Shown: piece after piece, positions 55,893 to 64,000 of the stretch | Position numbering within the stretch: the first letter of the stretch is position 1 | Layout: the number at the start of each line of letters is the position of its first letter | Assembly: GCF_030408375.1 (NCBI RefSeq) | Contig: NZ_CP046530.1 | Coordinates: forward strand, 2,046,001-2,110,000 | Origin: Corynebacterium afermentans subsp. lipophilum | GTDB taxonomy: Bacteria > Actinomycetota > Actinomycetes > Mycobacteriales > Mycobacteriaceae | Direction of reading: 5' to 3' | DNA: 64,000 nucleotides | The notes under the pieces: generated by a model | What the model saw: the letters and a program-made list of their open reading frames with translations, nothing else | Told to the model about the DNA's origin: nothing | Databases searched by the model: none | Translations under genes and position numbers: made by a program

Positions 55893-57104
55893 ATGGACAA
55901 CTACAAAAACCTGAAGACAGTGTTTCACAAATCCCCAGACGGCCAACGGGCTGCAGAGGCGGAGTACATCTCCCGATTTTCATCCCCAGCTGCGCTTCAT
56001 TGGGACTTCACAGTAGGCAAACATCAACTTTTCGCGGTACTAACTGCAGAGATTCAGTCGCTTTTGGAGCAGGTCTGGAGGACGGACCTCCGAATTTCCC
56101 ACAAGTGGTCCACGCTCCCAGGCGTAGCAGGTAGCCACTACCTGACTGGCCTGCTCATTGAGGAAATCAAAGCGACCAATCAGATTGAGGGCGTGCATTC
56201 GACCCGTCAAGAAATTGCGGAAGCTCTAACCCGCCCCTCAACCGGACCGCATAAGCGTTTTCGCGAAATGGTTGCCTTCTACGAGTCGCTGCTTAACCCT
56301 AATGATCGACCAGAGTTCCCGCGGACTCCCGCATCCCTCCGCGCTGAATACGACAAGTTACTTGCGAAAGAAATCGATGAAGCGGATCGTCCCGACGGGC
56401 AATTGTTCCGAGCAGGAACAGTAGAGATTCACGATGGCATGAAGGGAGTTCACAAAGCTCCCCTCGGCGAAGACAACATTGAAGAGCGCATGCGGACGTT
56501 CCTAGACACCCAACAAGATGAAACCCATGTCCTTATCAACGCGCTCGTCGGCCACTTCATGTTTGAGTACACTCACCCGTTTTACGACGGTAACGGCCGT
56601 ATGGGACGCTTTCTTCTCGCATTCAAGGCCCTCGAGGTCCTTTCTCCACCGACCTCGATGTCCCTCTCTCACCAGTTCTCGCTCCAGAGGAAGAAGTACT
56701 ACGCGGCTTTCGTAGAGACGGAAAACGCGATGAACTACGGGGAGGGAACTTTCTTCCTCAAAGCCATTCTCGAGATGCTGATCGATGCTCAGAATGACTT
56801 GGAGACATCACTGGATCAAAAGCATTCCCAGTTACATAGTTTGCAGGAGGTTTTATCCTCGGTAAATCGAGACGAATACGAACGCGACTTACTTTTCTTA
56901 GCCGCGCAGGCATTTCTTTTTAGTCCGGATCTCCCCTTCCCCCTCAAAGAAGCAGTTTCAGCAATGGGGCGCTCTTGGAACACCGTCCGCCCCGCAGCAG
57001 AACGCCTGGAGGCGGAGGGCCTAATCCAATCCGCATCCAAGCGTCCGCTCACGCTCGAACTCACTTCTCAGGGCCGTGAATACTTGCGTTTGTCAGAGTA
57101 CTGA
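55893..57104 (+). CDS. Fic family protein (AMP-transferase-like)
   Basis: A 403-residue protein. The full catalytic motif HPFYDGNGRMGR is present around residues 227-238, so AMP or another nucleotide could be transferred to a target protein. Near residue 90 TNQIEG matches the inhibitory (S/T)xxxE(G/N) motif, placing it in the self-inhibited class with N-terminal helix. The C-terminal ~70 residues look like a winged helix (PLKEAVSAMGRSWNTVRPAAERLEAEGLI in part). AAAGGAC precedes the ATG. Lower G+C and an A+T-rich upstream region suggest horizontal transfer. No antitoxin gene is adjacent. Confidence 0.88.
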   Translation: MDNYKNLKTVFHKSPDGQRAAEAEYISRFSSPAALHWDFTVGKHQLFAVLTAEIQSLLEQVWRTDLRISHKWSTLPGVAGSHYLTGLLIEEIKATNQIEGVHSTRQEIAEALTRPSTGPHKRFREMVAFYESLLNPNDRPEFPRTPASLRAEYDKLLAKEIDEADRPDGQLFRAGTVEIHDGMKGVHKAPLGEDNIEERMRTFLDTQQDETHVLINALVGHFMFEYTHPFYDGNGRMGRFLLAFKALEVLSPPTSMSLSHQFSLQRKKYYAAFVETENAMNYGEGTFFLKAILEMLIDAQNDLETSLDQKHSQLHSLQEVLSSVNRDEYERDLLFLAAQAFLFSPDLPFPLKEAVSAMGRSWNTVRPAAERLEAEGLIQSASKRPLTLELTSQGREYLRLSEY

Positions 57105-57142
57105 GCGGGGCGGGCCTTTGGCTCGTCGATAAGCAAAAGCCC

Positions 57143-57706
57143 CTACCGGAAGTTCAGGTACGCCTTCGATGGGGTGGGGCCGCGCTGGCCCTGGTATTTC
57201 GAGCCGAGCTTGCCGGAGCCGTACGGGGTGTCCGCGGGCGAGGTCATGTTGAACAGCGCGAGCTGGCCGACCTTCATGCCCGGCCATAGGACGATGGGCA
57301 GGTTGGCCACGTTGGACAGTTCCAAGGTGATGTGGCCGGAAAAACCTGGGTCGATGAAGCCTGCGGTGGAGTGCGTGAGCAGACCCAGGCGCCCCAGGGA
57401 GGACTTACCCTCGAGACGGCCCGCCAGGTCCGCGGGCAGCGTGAAGCACTCGAGGGTGGAGGCGAGCACGAACTCGCCGGGGTGCAAGACAAACGCGTCG
57501 CCGTCCGGCACCTCAACGAGCGTGGTCAGATCCGGCATCTCCTGCTTCGGGTCGATGTGCGTGTACTTCGAGTTGTTGAAAACGCGGAAGAACTTGTCAA
57601 TGCGCACATCGATCGAACTCGGCTGAATAAGCTCGGCGTCGAATGGGTCGATACCGAGGTGGCCGGAGTCAATGGCATCGCGGATGTCGTGATCTGAAAG
57701 CAACAC
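57143..57706 (-). CDS. dcd: dCTP deaminase
   Basis: A 187-residue enzyme deaminating dCTP for thymidylate synthesis; it may be the bifunctional dUMP-forming type known in actinobacteria. Landmarks: [23 protein letters not shown], the catalytic stretch [23 protein letters not shown] and the C-terminal [14 protein letters not shown] that folds over the nucleotide. It lies between fic and tRNA-Gly; the motif copy at 57125 is just past its stop. Confidence 0.93.
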   Translation of the reverse strand: MLLSDHDIRDAIDSGHLGIDPFDAELIQPSSIDVRIDKFFRVFNNSKYTHIDPKQEMPDLTTLVEVPDGDAFVLHPGEFVLASTLECFTLPADLAGRLEGKSSLGRLGLLTHSTAGFIDPGFSGHITLELSNVANLPIVLWPGMKVGQLALFNMTSPADTPYGSGKLGSKYQGQRGPTPSKAYLNFR

Positions 57707-57767
57707 GAATCAGAGTGTACTTCCCTGTTTTGGGCCACGATTCCGTGGTGCTAAAGTTGTCAGAGCT

Positions 57768-57838
57768 GCCGGCGTAGTTTAGTGGTAGAACATCAGCTTC
57801 CCAAGCTGAGAGTGCGAGTTCGATTCTCGTCGCCGGCT
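57768..57838 (+). tRNA. tRNA-Gly (anticodon CCC)
   Basis: A 71-nt cloverleaf: acceptor GCCGGCG/CGCCGGC with discriminator T, D-arm with AGTGGTAGAA, anticodon stem TCAGC/GCTGA with loop TTCCCAA, and T-arm GCGAGTTCGATTCTCGT. The CCA end is not encoded. A TAAAGT -10-like box lies about 15 bp upstream. Confidence 0.95.
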
Positions 57839-57901
57839 CTCTTTTCTTCTCAGGGGGCGTGCCCGCGGGCCTATAAGAAGTAGCGGATTTTCCACGGCAC
57901 C

Positions 57902-58192
57902 TCAGGGCCGTACACCTTCAACTTCACACTCGTCCGCGTCCACGTAGCGCCGCGCCACCCACACCGGCGGGGTGGGAAGCAGGTCGCCTGAGCAGTTTCG
58001 AAACACGTTGCGCCCCGGCGAATACTCGAAGATGAAGCCCACGCGGCGGATGCACTGCAGCGCCTCCTTCGAATTCGGGAACCGAAACGCGAGCAAGAGC
58101 TGCCCCACGTTCACGGTGAAGTAGCGCCCGTTTTGGAAATTGCGGGTAGCGACGAGGAAAGCGTTGGGGTCCGGGAGGTCGTCGAAAAGCAT
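57902..58192 (-). CDS. Small protein of unknown function, paralogue of the upstream gene
   Basis: A 96-residue protein. FPNSKEALQCIRRVGFIFEYSPG followed by a GDLLPTP end aligns with FPSAMEAFDFVGRTGPKFEYSA and GTVVPLP of the gene at 58192, so both share one domain. The ATG overlaps the TAA of that gene (TAATG), giving translational coupling. A GTG five codons earlier is possible. No known family recognised. Confidence 0.65.
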   Translation of the reverse strand: MLFDDLPDPNAFLVATRNFQNGRYFTVNVGQLLLAFRFPNSKEALQCIRRVGFIFEYSPGRNVFRNCSGDLLPTPPVWVARRYVDADECEVEGVRP

Positions 58193-58767
58193 TATGCGTG
58201 GCTGCACGGTCCGATCGGCTTCGAGGACACCACGCTCACCGGGTAGCCGTGGCCGTTAAACTCGCCGCGCAACACGGGCCACTCGCGGTTGTAGTCAACC
58301 GCGTTGGCCAAACGCTCGGGGTTGTGGTGGTAACAGGTGTACACGCCGTCTTCGACGGAAAAGATCAGCTTGTTGCCGTCGTGTTCGATGATGGTGATGG
58401 GCAGCCAATCCTCCTTGGGGCCGTTGGCGGCGCGCAACACCGGGATCCAGTGCCCTTTGTGACCGTCGGCCACCAGATCGCACTGGTCGTGTCCGCACGG
58501 GATGCGCTCAGCGGGTTCCGGCAGCGGGACTACGGTGCCGTTTTGGTCGCGGATTGCACCTTCGATGGCGGAGTACTCGAACTTTGGACCGGTGCGGCCG
58601 ACAAAGTCGAACGCCTCCATGGCCGACGGGAATTCCGCGGTGACGGTCTCATCGGTGCCGTCGAGGGTGAAGGTGACGGTGGTGATGTTGACGCTGCCCA
58701 GGGTTGCGGGGACCCAGTCGTTGGCGAAGATGGACGGGGTGGACATTTCTGGCATGTCGGAAGACAT
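58192..58767 (-). CDS. Protein of unknown function with internal duplication in the next gene
   Basis: A 191-residue soluble protein. Residues 28-80 form the domain shared with the next gene; the second half has a possible metal-binding CGHDQCDLVADGHKGH (Cys/His-rich) and a beta-rich end. GGAGATC precedes the ATG. No family recognised. The upstream region to the lipase gene is divergent and holds a McbR-like site at 58936. Confidence 0.65.
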   Translation of the reverse strand: MSSDMPEMSTPSIFANDWVPATLGSVNITTVTFTLDGTDETVTAEFPSAMEAFDFVGRTGPKFEYSAIEGAIRDQNGTVVPLPEPAERIPCGHDQCDLVADGHKGHWIPVLRAANGPKEDWLPITIIEHDGNKLIFSVEDGVYTCYHHNPERLANAVDYNREWPVLRGEFNGHGYPVSVVSSKPIGPCSHA

Positions 58768-58935
58768 GGTTGATCTCCTTTGAGAATCGCACTTCCGGCG
58801 CGGCGGTTGCGCGTGCCGGCGGATCTTCTCCCGGGGGCACCGTGCGCGATATGCGCGGTTGCCAGCCGACGAGCCGGGAGGCTTTGCCCCGTTGCGGCGG
58901 GGCCGTCGGACTTCGTGATCCGCTCAGAACAATAA

Positions 58936-58951
58936 CAGACCGCTTGGTCTA
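58936..58951. promoter_or_regulatory. McbR-like site between the unknown gene pair and the lipase
   Basis: CAGAC-CGCTTG-GTCTA matches TAGAC-N6-GTCTA at nine of ten positions and contains the palindrome AGACC-N4-GGTCT, exactly as the site at 34902 before fpr2. It lies 36 bp before the lipase start. Confidence 0.55.
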
Positions 58952-58986
58952 CTGCAAGTGGGGGCCGGAGGACGTCGATAAGCAAT

Positions 58987-59820
58987 ATGCTCAGAAGAAT
59001 GAAACTGAGCAGCGCGATGATGACACTGGCGGCCGGGTACGGGGCGGTGCGCGGGCTGCAAAACCGGCCGGCGATGCCGTTCAACGACCGGAATTTTCAG
59101 CCCGAGCACCCCACGCCGGTGATATACATACACGGTATTAACTCCCGCACCGCGGCGTTTGAGATGAACGCACATAGGCTGCGCGAGCAGGGGTTTTGGG
59201 TGTGGGGGTACGACTACGGCGACATGATTGCGCCGGGGTTCTTCGGCACCGGCGACCTCAACTCCATCGTCGGCGACGTGGAGGAACACGTGGACCGCGT
59301 ACTGCGGAAAACCGGCGCGGAGCAGGTGGATATTGTGGCGCACTCGCAAGGCGCGCTGATGACCAAGCTGTTCATCTCGCGCGGGGGCGCGGCGAAAGTG
59401 CGGCGCGTGGTGGCGATGGGCGGCAACTTCCACGGCACCGACTTCCGCGGGCTAGCCGGACGGATGGGCGAGATCGCCTCGAAGCACCCGCACCTCACCG
59501 CACTGCTCGCCCCGGGGGCGGCGCAGCAGCTCGCAGGTTCTGCCTGGTTGCGCGAGTTCGCGAGCGGCCCGGACACCGTGCCGGGAATCGTGTACACCTC
59601 CATTTACTCGCCGGCGGACACCGTGGTCACGCCGGCGTCCGCGTCGATGCTTCAGGCCGCGCCGGGGGCGGACGTGGCAAACATCGACTCCGGGCAGTGG
59701 TACGACGGCTACGCGCCCTACCACGCGCTCATGCCGCGCGATCCGCTCTACGCGGAGCTCACCGCTTGGGGGCTGCTGCGCGACGTGGGCGACCATGTGC
59801 CGCCCGCAAGTTTCGACTGA
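58987..59820 (+). CDS. Lipase/esterase of the LipA (class 2) type
   Basis: A 277-residue alpha/beta hydrolase. IYIHGINSRTAAF begins the hydrolase core, the nucleophile elbow is VAHSQGALM, and an Asp is in SPADTVVTP; the His is near DGYAPYHALM. A short hydrophobic N-terminus (LSSAMMTLAAGYGAV) may be a weak signal. GGAGG lies 16 nt before the first ATG; the ATG at 58999 (MKLSSAMM) is an alternative. The motif copy at 58974 directly precedes the start. Confidence 0.8.
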   Translation: MLRRMKLSSAMMTLAAGYGAVRGLQNRPAMPFNDRNFQPEHPTPVIYIHGINSRTAAFEMNAHRLREQGFWVWGYDYGDMIAPGFFGTGDLNSIVGDVEEHVDRVLRKTGAEQVDIVAHSQGALMTKLFISRGGAAKVRRVVAMGGNFHGTDFRGLAGRMGEIASKHPHLTALLAPGAAQQLAGSAWLREFASGPDTVPGIVYTSIYSPADTVVTPASASMLQAAPGADVANIDSGQWYDGYAPYHALMPRDPLYAELTAWGLLRDVGDHVPPASFD

Positions 59821-59969
59821 GTATGACGCTTATCGACGGGCTAAAGTTGCTGGCCATATGGGGTTATTCGAACGTGTGTTCGTGTTTTGTGTGGTCGTGT
59901 CGGAGGCGTGTCGTAGCGTGTGCATTGTCCATTCGTTGACGGTGCGACTCTGAAGGGAGGGATCCGGCC

Positions 59970-61493
59970 ATGACCACGGTGATTGACCACCACGTGGACC
60001 AGCTCGTCGATAGCCTGAAGGCGCTCGAGGCGCTGCTGATGCAGCCCGAATCCCTCCACCTACTGTCCACACACCAGGCGATGGAGCGGCTGCACGCGGC
60101 GCTGCCGCTCCTGTCCAACGCGAACATCGCGTTTGCGCACCTCTGCGAGCGAGATGGGGCGGGCAAGCTAGTCGGCGCGAACCACCCTGTGGAGTATTTG
60201 ACCAAACAGCTCGGGCTCCCCCGAGCCGACGCCTTTAGCCTGCTCAACCAGGCGAAGACGATGTTCGGCGAGGTAGAGGTGCCAACGCCGCCCTCGGATC
60301 CGCTCATGGACGAAGAAGAACGCAAGAAACAGGCCGAGGAAGAGGAGCGCCGCAAGGAAGAGGCGCGCAAGGCCAAAGAGCGCGCCCGGAAGGCGGCCGC
60401 GAAGGCCAACGCGGAGAAGAAGCGCATCATCGAACGGGCGCTGATGCAGCTCAACGAGCACTCGGACCCGGGCCGCGACGAAATCTTCGCGCAGGCGCTC
60501 GAGGCCGCGGAAACGATGTCCGCGGAGGAGCTGCGGAAGTACGTGAACAAACTGGTCAAGCGCGCCAACCGCAAGGGCCGGGACTACGAAGGCAAGAAGG
60601 ACCCGCTCGCTGCGTTTAAAAAGCGCACCATGACCTTCAGCGAGGAGGACTCCGACGGCGGTTCCTGGGGGCAGATCTACTTCGACAAAGCCAGCCGCGC
60701 CGCGTTCGAGGCCGCGCTGGCCGCAGGCGAGTCACCCGGGGCGAACCTGCCTCCCGGTGCCGAGGACAAGCGCACCCGCGGGCAACGGCGGTTCGACCAA
60801 CTCATGGACATCGTTGGCAACCACGCGAACTCATCGGCTGTGGCGCGCAAGGGCATCGGCACCGTGGTGATGACACTGACACTAGAGGACCTCATGGGCG
60901 CGGACGCCTACACCGAGTTCGCCACCAACACCTCCGTGTCCTTGACCGCTCTGGACATGGTCCGGCTCGGGCTGGCGGGCGACTCGTTTGCCCTCCAACT
61001 GGACTCCTGCACCGGGGTGCCACTGTCCCTCGGGCGGGCGCGGTTGGCCAGCGTGGAGCAGAAACTGGTGCTGTTGGCCATGCAGCAGGTGTGCGCCTGG
61101 ACCGGATGCACCAAGCCGGGCGTGGAACTGGAAGCCCACCACATCCAGTCGTACCTGCACGGTGGGCTCACGGACCTGGAAAACCTTGTCCTCCTGTGCC
61201 GCGAGCACCACATGTGCAACAACGACAACAGGGACGGCGCCGGCGGCAAGGGATATTTCGACAAAGACCCCTCCACCTGGGACATCACCCACCACCCCGC
61301 CGACGGTGGGCCACCGACACCAACCACCACGCACCAGTACCAACAATCGCCTGGCCAGAGGACTATTCGGCGGGTGCGGAAGAAATACCCCGCGTTCGAC
61401 GACCCGCCGAACCAGACCACCACCGATCCTCCGTTATTTGATCTCGGCGATGGGTCCAGGGCCGGCCCAGACCGGGGCGGAAACTCAGCCTGA
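59970..61493 (+). CDS. DUF222/HNH endonuclease-like protein
   Basis: A 507-residue protein of the 13E12-like group common in actinobacteria. The N-terminal DUF222 part is split by a very charged coiled coil (residues ~112-155, EEERKKQAEEEERRKEEARK). The HNH nuclease is near residues 375-415: CAWTGCTKPGVELEAHH, then HGGLTDLENLVLLCREHH. The last 80 residues are Pro/Thr-rich. AAGGGAGGGA precedes the ATG. The function of such proteins is not settled. Confidence 0.85.
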   Translation: MTTVIDHHVDQLVDSLKALEALLMQPESLHLLSTHQAMERLHAALPLLSNANIAFAHLCERDGAGKLVGANHPVEYLTKQLGLPRADAFSLLNQAKTMFGEVEVPTPPSDPLMDEEERKKQAEEEERRKEEARKAKERARKAAAKANAEKKRIIERALMQLNEHSDPGRDEIFAQALEAAETMSAEELRKYVNKLVKRANRKGRDYEGKKDPLAAFKKRTMTFSEEDSDGGSWGQIYFDKASRAAFEAALAAGESPGANLPPGAEDKRTRGQRRFDQLMDIVGNHANSSAVARKGIGTVVMTLTLEDLMGADAYTEFATNTSVSLTALDMVRLGLAGDSFALQLDSCTGVPLSLGRARLASVEQKLVLLAMQQVCAWTGCTKPGVELEAHHIQSYLHGGLTDLENLVLLCREHHMCNNDNRDGAGGKGYFDKDPSTWDITHHPADGGPPTPTTTHQYQQSPGQRTIRRVRKKYPAFDDPPNQTTTDPPLFDLGDGSRAGPDRGGNSA

Positions 61494-61538
61494 AGTTAGA
61501 CGCGCGGCGTGGAGTGCCGCGCGGGGTACCTCAGCGTG

Positions 61539-63263
61539 CTAACCGCAGCGCACGATCGGCTGCGGGTCGTACACCGTGGTCTGGGTCTCCCGGCTGAGCT
61601 CATTTCCGGCAAGATCGGAAATGATGCGGGTGTCGGACGTAGTGAACCCCGGCGCGCCCGATGACGGCACACAGCTCGAGCCGGAAACGTTCACCGGCTG
61701 CGGCTGCGTCTGCGCCCACCGGCCACCGTTGACAGACTCGACGGTCACGGTCTTGACACCCATCAGGCTCACCGTGACTTCCCCGCCACCGACATCGGTG
61801 GCGATGCGCACCGGGTACGGACTGTCGTTGCGGAACTGCAGGTCGATCGCGCCCTCGTACACGGTTGCCTCGCGGCCCGCCGGGTAACGGGAGATGTAGT
61901 AAGAGTGCGGCATGTGCGCCACATCCGTCATGCCGGCGAAGTAGGAGGCGTTATACAAGGTGGTGGCGAACTGGGAGATGCCCCCGCCGACCGCGGTATC
62001 CGCGCGCCCGTTGAGGATGATGCCGGACTCCACATACCCCTGCGCGGGACCGCGCGGGCCGGTGTAGCCGTTCAAGGAGAACGTCTCGCCCGGGTTCACA
62101 ATCGCGCCGTTGACGGTCTGTGCCACCAGCGCAATGTTGGTGCCGGACGCGCCCGAGTAGCCACTGGTGGTGAACGAGCCGACCACGTCGTTGAAGGTCG
62201 CGTTTTGCGCCTGCTCGGTGGTGAACTGCGCGGGCACGTCCTTGTACACCGCGTCCCACGTGCGGGGCTCGCCGCCGGTCAGCCGCTTTTCAAATCCGGC
62301 GAGGGTGGCGTCCCAGTCCACCACGGATCCGTCCACGGACGGCTCGACGCCGCCGCCGGCCAGCACGCGGGCATTTTTGCTTTCCACCTCGGTCTCCGCG
62401 AGCTGGTCGCCCAAGATGGTGCGCGCGGCATCGAGGTTCACCTCAGGTGTGATGCGGCCTTCCACCACGGGGAACTGCACGATCTCCCCGATGCGGTCCT
62501 GCGGCACCGCGGCGGCGACGCCGTCCTTGCCGGTGACGGTGATCGGGCCGTCCAGGGCGGCGCGCACGGGGCCGCCGAGCGCAGCCTTCATGGCATCGTC
62601 GTTGACCGCGGGCTGCGTCTGCGACGGCTCCAGTTCGACACCGTCTGGGTTGAGCCAGCCGGTGGTGACCTCGTCGCGCAGCGCGGCGCGGTCCACGTCC
62701 TGGCCCAGCTTCGGGTCGGTCGTTTCGGCCTTGCCTCCCTGCACACGGATGGTGCCGTCGATGGGGTCCACGTGCAGCTCCTCGGTCATGCGGTCGAGCT
62801 GGCCGCCCAGTGCTTTGTCGTCGACGGTCGGCACGACATCCACTTCGCGGGTGGTGAACAACCCGCGGAGGCGCTCGACGGGGTTAGCGGTCTCGATGCC
62901 GGCGGCGTCCACCGTGGCGTCGAAGTCGATGCCCAGGCCCGACTTCGCAGGGATAAACTCGGTGGCCTTCTCCCCCGCCTTCACGGGCACGGCGTTGTCG
63001 GCGACACCGCCAAGTTCTGCTTGGAGCTTCTCGCGCGCCTCATCCGGCGCCATCGCACCGATGTCAACGCCGCCGACCTGGGTGCCGCGGGGGACGTTGC
63101 CCCGGTGGGTGGCCAGGTCCGCCAGATAGATCGCGAGCGCCACGGCGAGGATGCCCAAAAGCACACCTAGCGTTATTTTCGTGCCGCGTCCCATCACGCC
63201 CGGCCCACCCTTGGCGGTGCCGGCGCGGCCCTTCCTGTGCGAGGTTGCCTTCACCGTAGTCAC
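61539..63263 (-). CDS. VanW-family cell-wall protein with peptidoglycan-binding-like repeats
   Basis: About 574 residues. A membrane helix near the N-terminus (TLGVLLGILAVALAIYLADL) is followed by repeated YoaR-like/PG-binding domains (GGVDIGAMAPDEAREKLQ) and the VanW domain (TFNDVVGSFTTSGYSG, GETFSLNGYTGPRG, GGGISQFATTLYNAS). The C-terminus carries a G5-like beta region. The start was set at a GTG with basic tail (VTTVKATSHRK); an ATG at MGRGTK is an alternative. It acts outside the cell; glycopeptide resistance is not implied. Confidence 0.83.
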   Translation of the reverse strand: MTTVKATSHRKGRAGTAKGGPGVMGRGTKITLGVLLGILAVALAIYLADLATHRGNVPRGTQVGGVDIGAMAPDEAREKLQAELGGVADNAVPVKAGEKATEFIPAKSGLGIDFDATVDAAGIETANPVERLRGLFTTREVDVVPTVDDKALGGQLDRMTEELHVDPIDGTIRVQGGKAETTDPKLGQDVDRAALRDEVTTGWLNPDGVELEPSQTQPAVNDDAMKAALGGPVRAALDGPITVTGKDGVAAAVPQDRIGEIVQFPVVEGRITPEVNLDAARTILGDQLAETEVESKNARVLAGGGVEPSVDGSVVDWDATLAGFEKRLTGGEPRTWDAVYKDVPAQFTTEQAQNATFNDVVGSFTTSGYSGASGTNIALVAQTVNGAIVNPGETFSLNGYTGPRGPAQGYVESGIILNGRADTAVGGGISQFATTLYNASYFAGMTDVAHMPHSYYISRYPAGREATVYEGAIDLQFRNDSPYPVRIATDVGGGEVTVSLMGVKTVTVESVNGGRWAQTQPQPVNVSGSSCVPSSGAPGFTTSDTRIISDLAGNELSRETQTTVYDPQPIVRCG

Positions 63264-63321
63264 GCGCCCCACAATAATGCAGATCTTTGATCCCTCATAG
63301 CCGCGGGAGCGCGAGAAACGC

Positions 63322-64000
63322 TTAGAAACCCACGTCGATGAGCTGCTGCTGCACCCTGGTCGCGGCCTCGTCCACGCGGGCCTCAGGGATGTAGCCCTCG
63401 TGGACGCACCACACGATGTGGTCGATAATGCCCGGCAGGTCCGCGCCCGAGGACCACAGCGCCTGGTCCGCCCCGGAACCGATCGCCCTGGCCACAGCGT
63501 CGCGGGTGGGGGCATAGTCCAGGATGCCGCGCATGCCTGATAAGTCGTCGGTGACTACAACTCCCTCGAAGGGCACGCCGCCGGGATAGTCGCCGGTGCG
63601 CAGCAGCCGGTAGGTGTCCGGGTTCATGGAGCTGGGCACGCCGTCCGGGCCAAGTGCGGGGACGATCATGTGCCCCATCATCACGCTGGCGCGCGGGAAC
63701 TGTTTCAGCAGCGGGCCGTAGGGGCGCAGGTCCAGCTCGCGCATCTGGTCCAGCGGCGGGGTGACAGCCAGGTGGTGGTGCGTGTCCCCGGAGGCGCGCC
63801 CGTGGCCGGGGAAGTGTTTGAACGTCGGGGTGACCCCGGCGTCGATAAGCCCCTGCGAGAATAGCCCTGCCACGCGCACGACTTCGTCGGGGTTGCCGTG
63901 GAAAGAGCGGTCGCCCACGATGTCCAGGCCGTTAAGGTCCAAGTCCAGCAGCGGCGCGTAGTCCACGTTGATGCCGTGGGCCCGCAAGGAGCGGCCGATG
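63322..64000 (-). CDS. nagZ: Beta-N-acetylhexosaminidase, GH3 (5' end outside window)
   Basis: About 226 codons of the C-terminal part of a family 3 glycoside hydrolase. The catalytic His-Asp loop is seen in KHFPGHGRASGDTHHHL and the nucleophile Asp in VVVTDDLSGMRG, as in NagZ, which removes N-acetylglucosamine from muropeptides. The gene enters from beyond 64000. A motif copy at 63841 encodes LIDAG. It is 58 bp upstream of the VanW gene. Confidence 0.88.
   Translation of the reverse strand, partial: IGRSLRAHGINVDYAPLLDLDLNGLDIVGDRSFHGNPDEVVRVAGLFSQGLIDAGVTPTFKHFPGHGRASGDTHHHLAVTPPLDQMRELDLRPYGPLLKQFPRASVMMGHMIVPALGPDGVPSSMNPDTYRLLRTGDYPGGVPFEGVVVTDDLSGMRGILDYAPTRDAVARAIGSGADQALWSSGADLPGIIDHIVWCVHEGYIPEARVDEAATRVQQQLIDVGF

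Noticed and set aside
61539-63263. Vancomycin resistance from the VanW domain
   Set aside because: VanW-domain proteins are common in actinobacteria without van genes, and none are nearby.

Overview
The window is high-G+C actinobacterial DNA and almost certainly comes from the chromosome of a Corynebacterium. The evidence is the divergent fpr2 / cysI-cysX-cysH-cysD-cysN-cysY-cysZ sulfate-assimilation cluster known from C. glutamicum, a dnaK-grpE-dnaJ-hspR block close to clpB, ald and adhA, a quinone-dependent pyruvate dehydrogenase, AlaT, a DUF222/HNH protein and HspR-type (HAIR) operators. Species cannot be named from the sequence. The window has 61 coding features, one of them an 8-codon leader peptide and two running off the ends, plus one tRNA.

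Layout. 1-6.3 kb: housekeeping genes (TrmH-type methylase, pyrE, sulfurtransferase, adhA, panB and panC, the last two convergent). 6.4-12.6 kb: clpB sits between two related, lower-G+C HEPN/Abi-like genes, each convergent and nearly abutting a leftward gene (clpB or gltS). 12.6-18 kb: a degenerate globin/flavin reductase-like protein, a C-N hydrolase whose start lies in a 21-bp tandem duplication carrying DnaA boxes, a small helical protein plus DUF1023 hydrolase, and pqo. 18-27.6 kb: a membrane protein, the heat-shock block with HspR and SigH-type sites, ald, an AI-2E-family permease and a DJ-1 protein. 27.6-36.3 kb: a nucleosidase and the sulfur operon with divergent fpr2, with three McbR-like sites between. 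36.3-46 kb: hydrolase, two-component system, ABC exporter and DUF418 protein, with a perfect 22-bp palindrome before the ABC genes, then a heterodimeric ABC exporter. 46-50.8 kb: a phosphate-related operon (Na/Pi cotransporter and PstS-like lipoprotein), a DUF1707 protein and alaT. 50.8-64 kb: an ABC-F protein with a short leader peptide, a glutamate synthase-like flavoprotein, ugd, a Fic protein, dcd, tRNA-Gly(CCC), a tandem pair of unknown paralogues, a lipase, an HNH protein, a VanW-family protein and a partial nagZ.

The strongest unexplained signal runs across the whole window. The 10-mer GTCGAYARGC occurs 22 times, almost always preceded by C, in both orientations, inside genes and between them, and sometimes as inverted pairs. 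A hand estimate for random sequence of this composition is below one. It resembles a DNA-uptake-type or HIP1-type iterated motif. A second unexplained signal is a pair of intergenic elements with a shared core between two hairpins whose stems match within an element but differ between elements.

Start codons were moved inward from the longest open frame where an ATGA/GTGA overlap, a ribosome binding site or family length supported it. All similarity and motif calls were made by eye.
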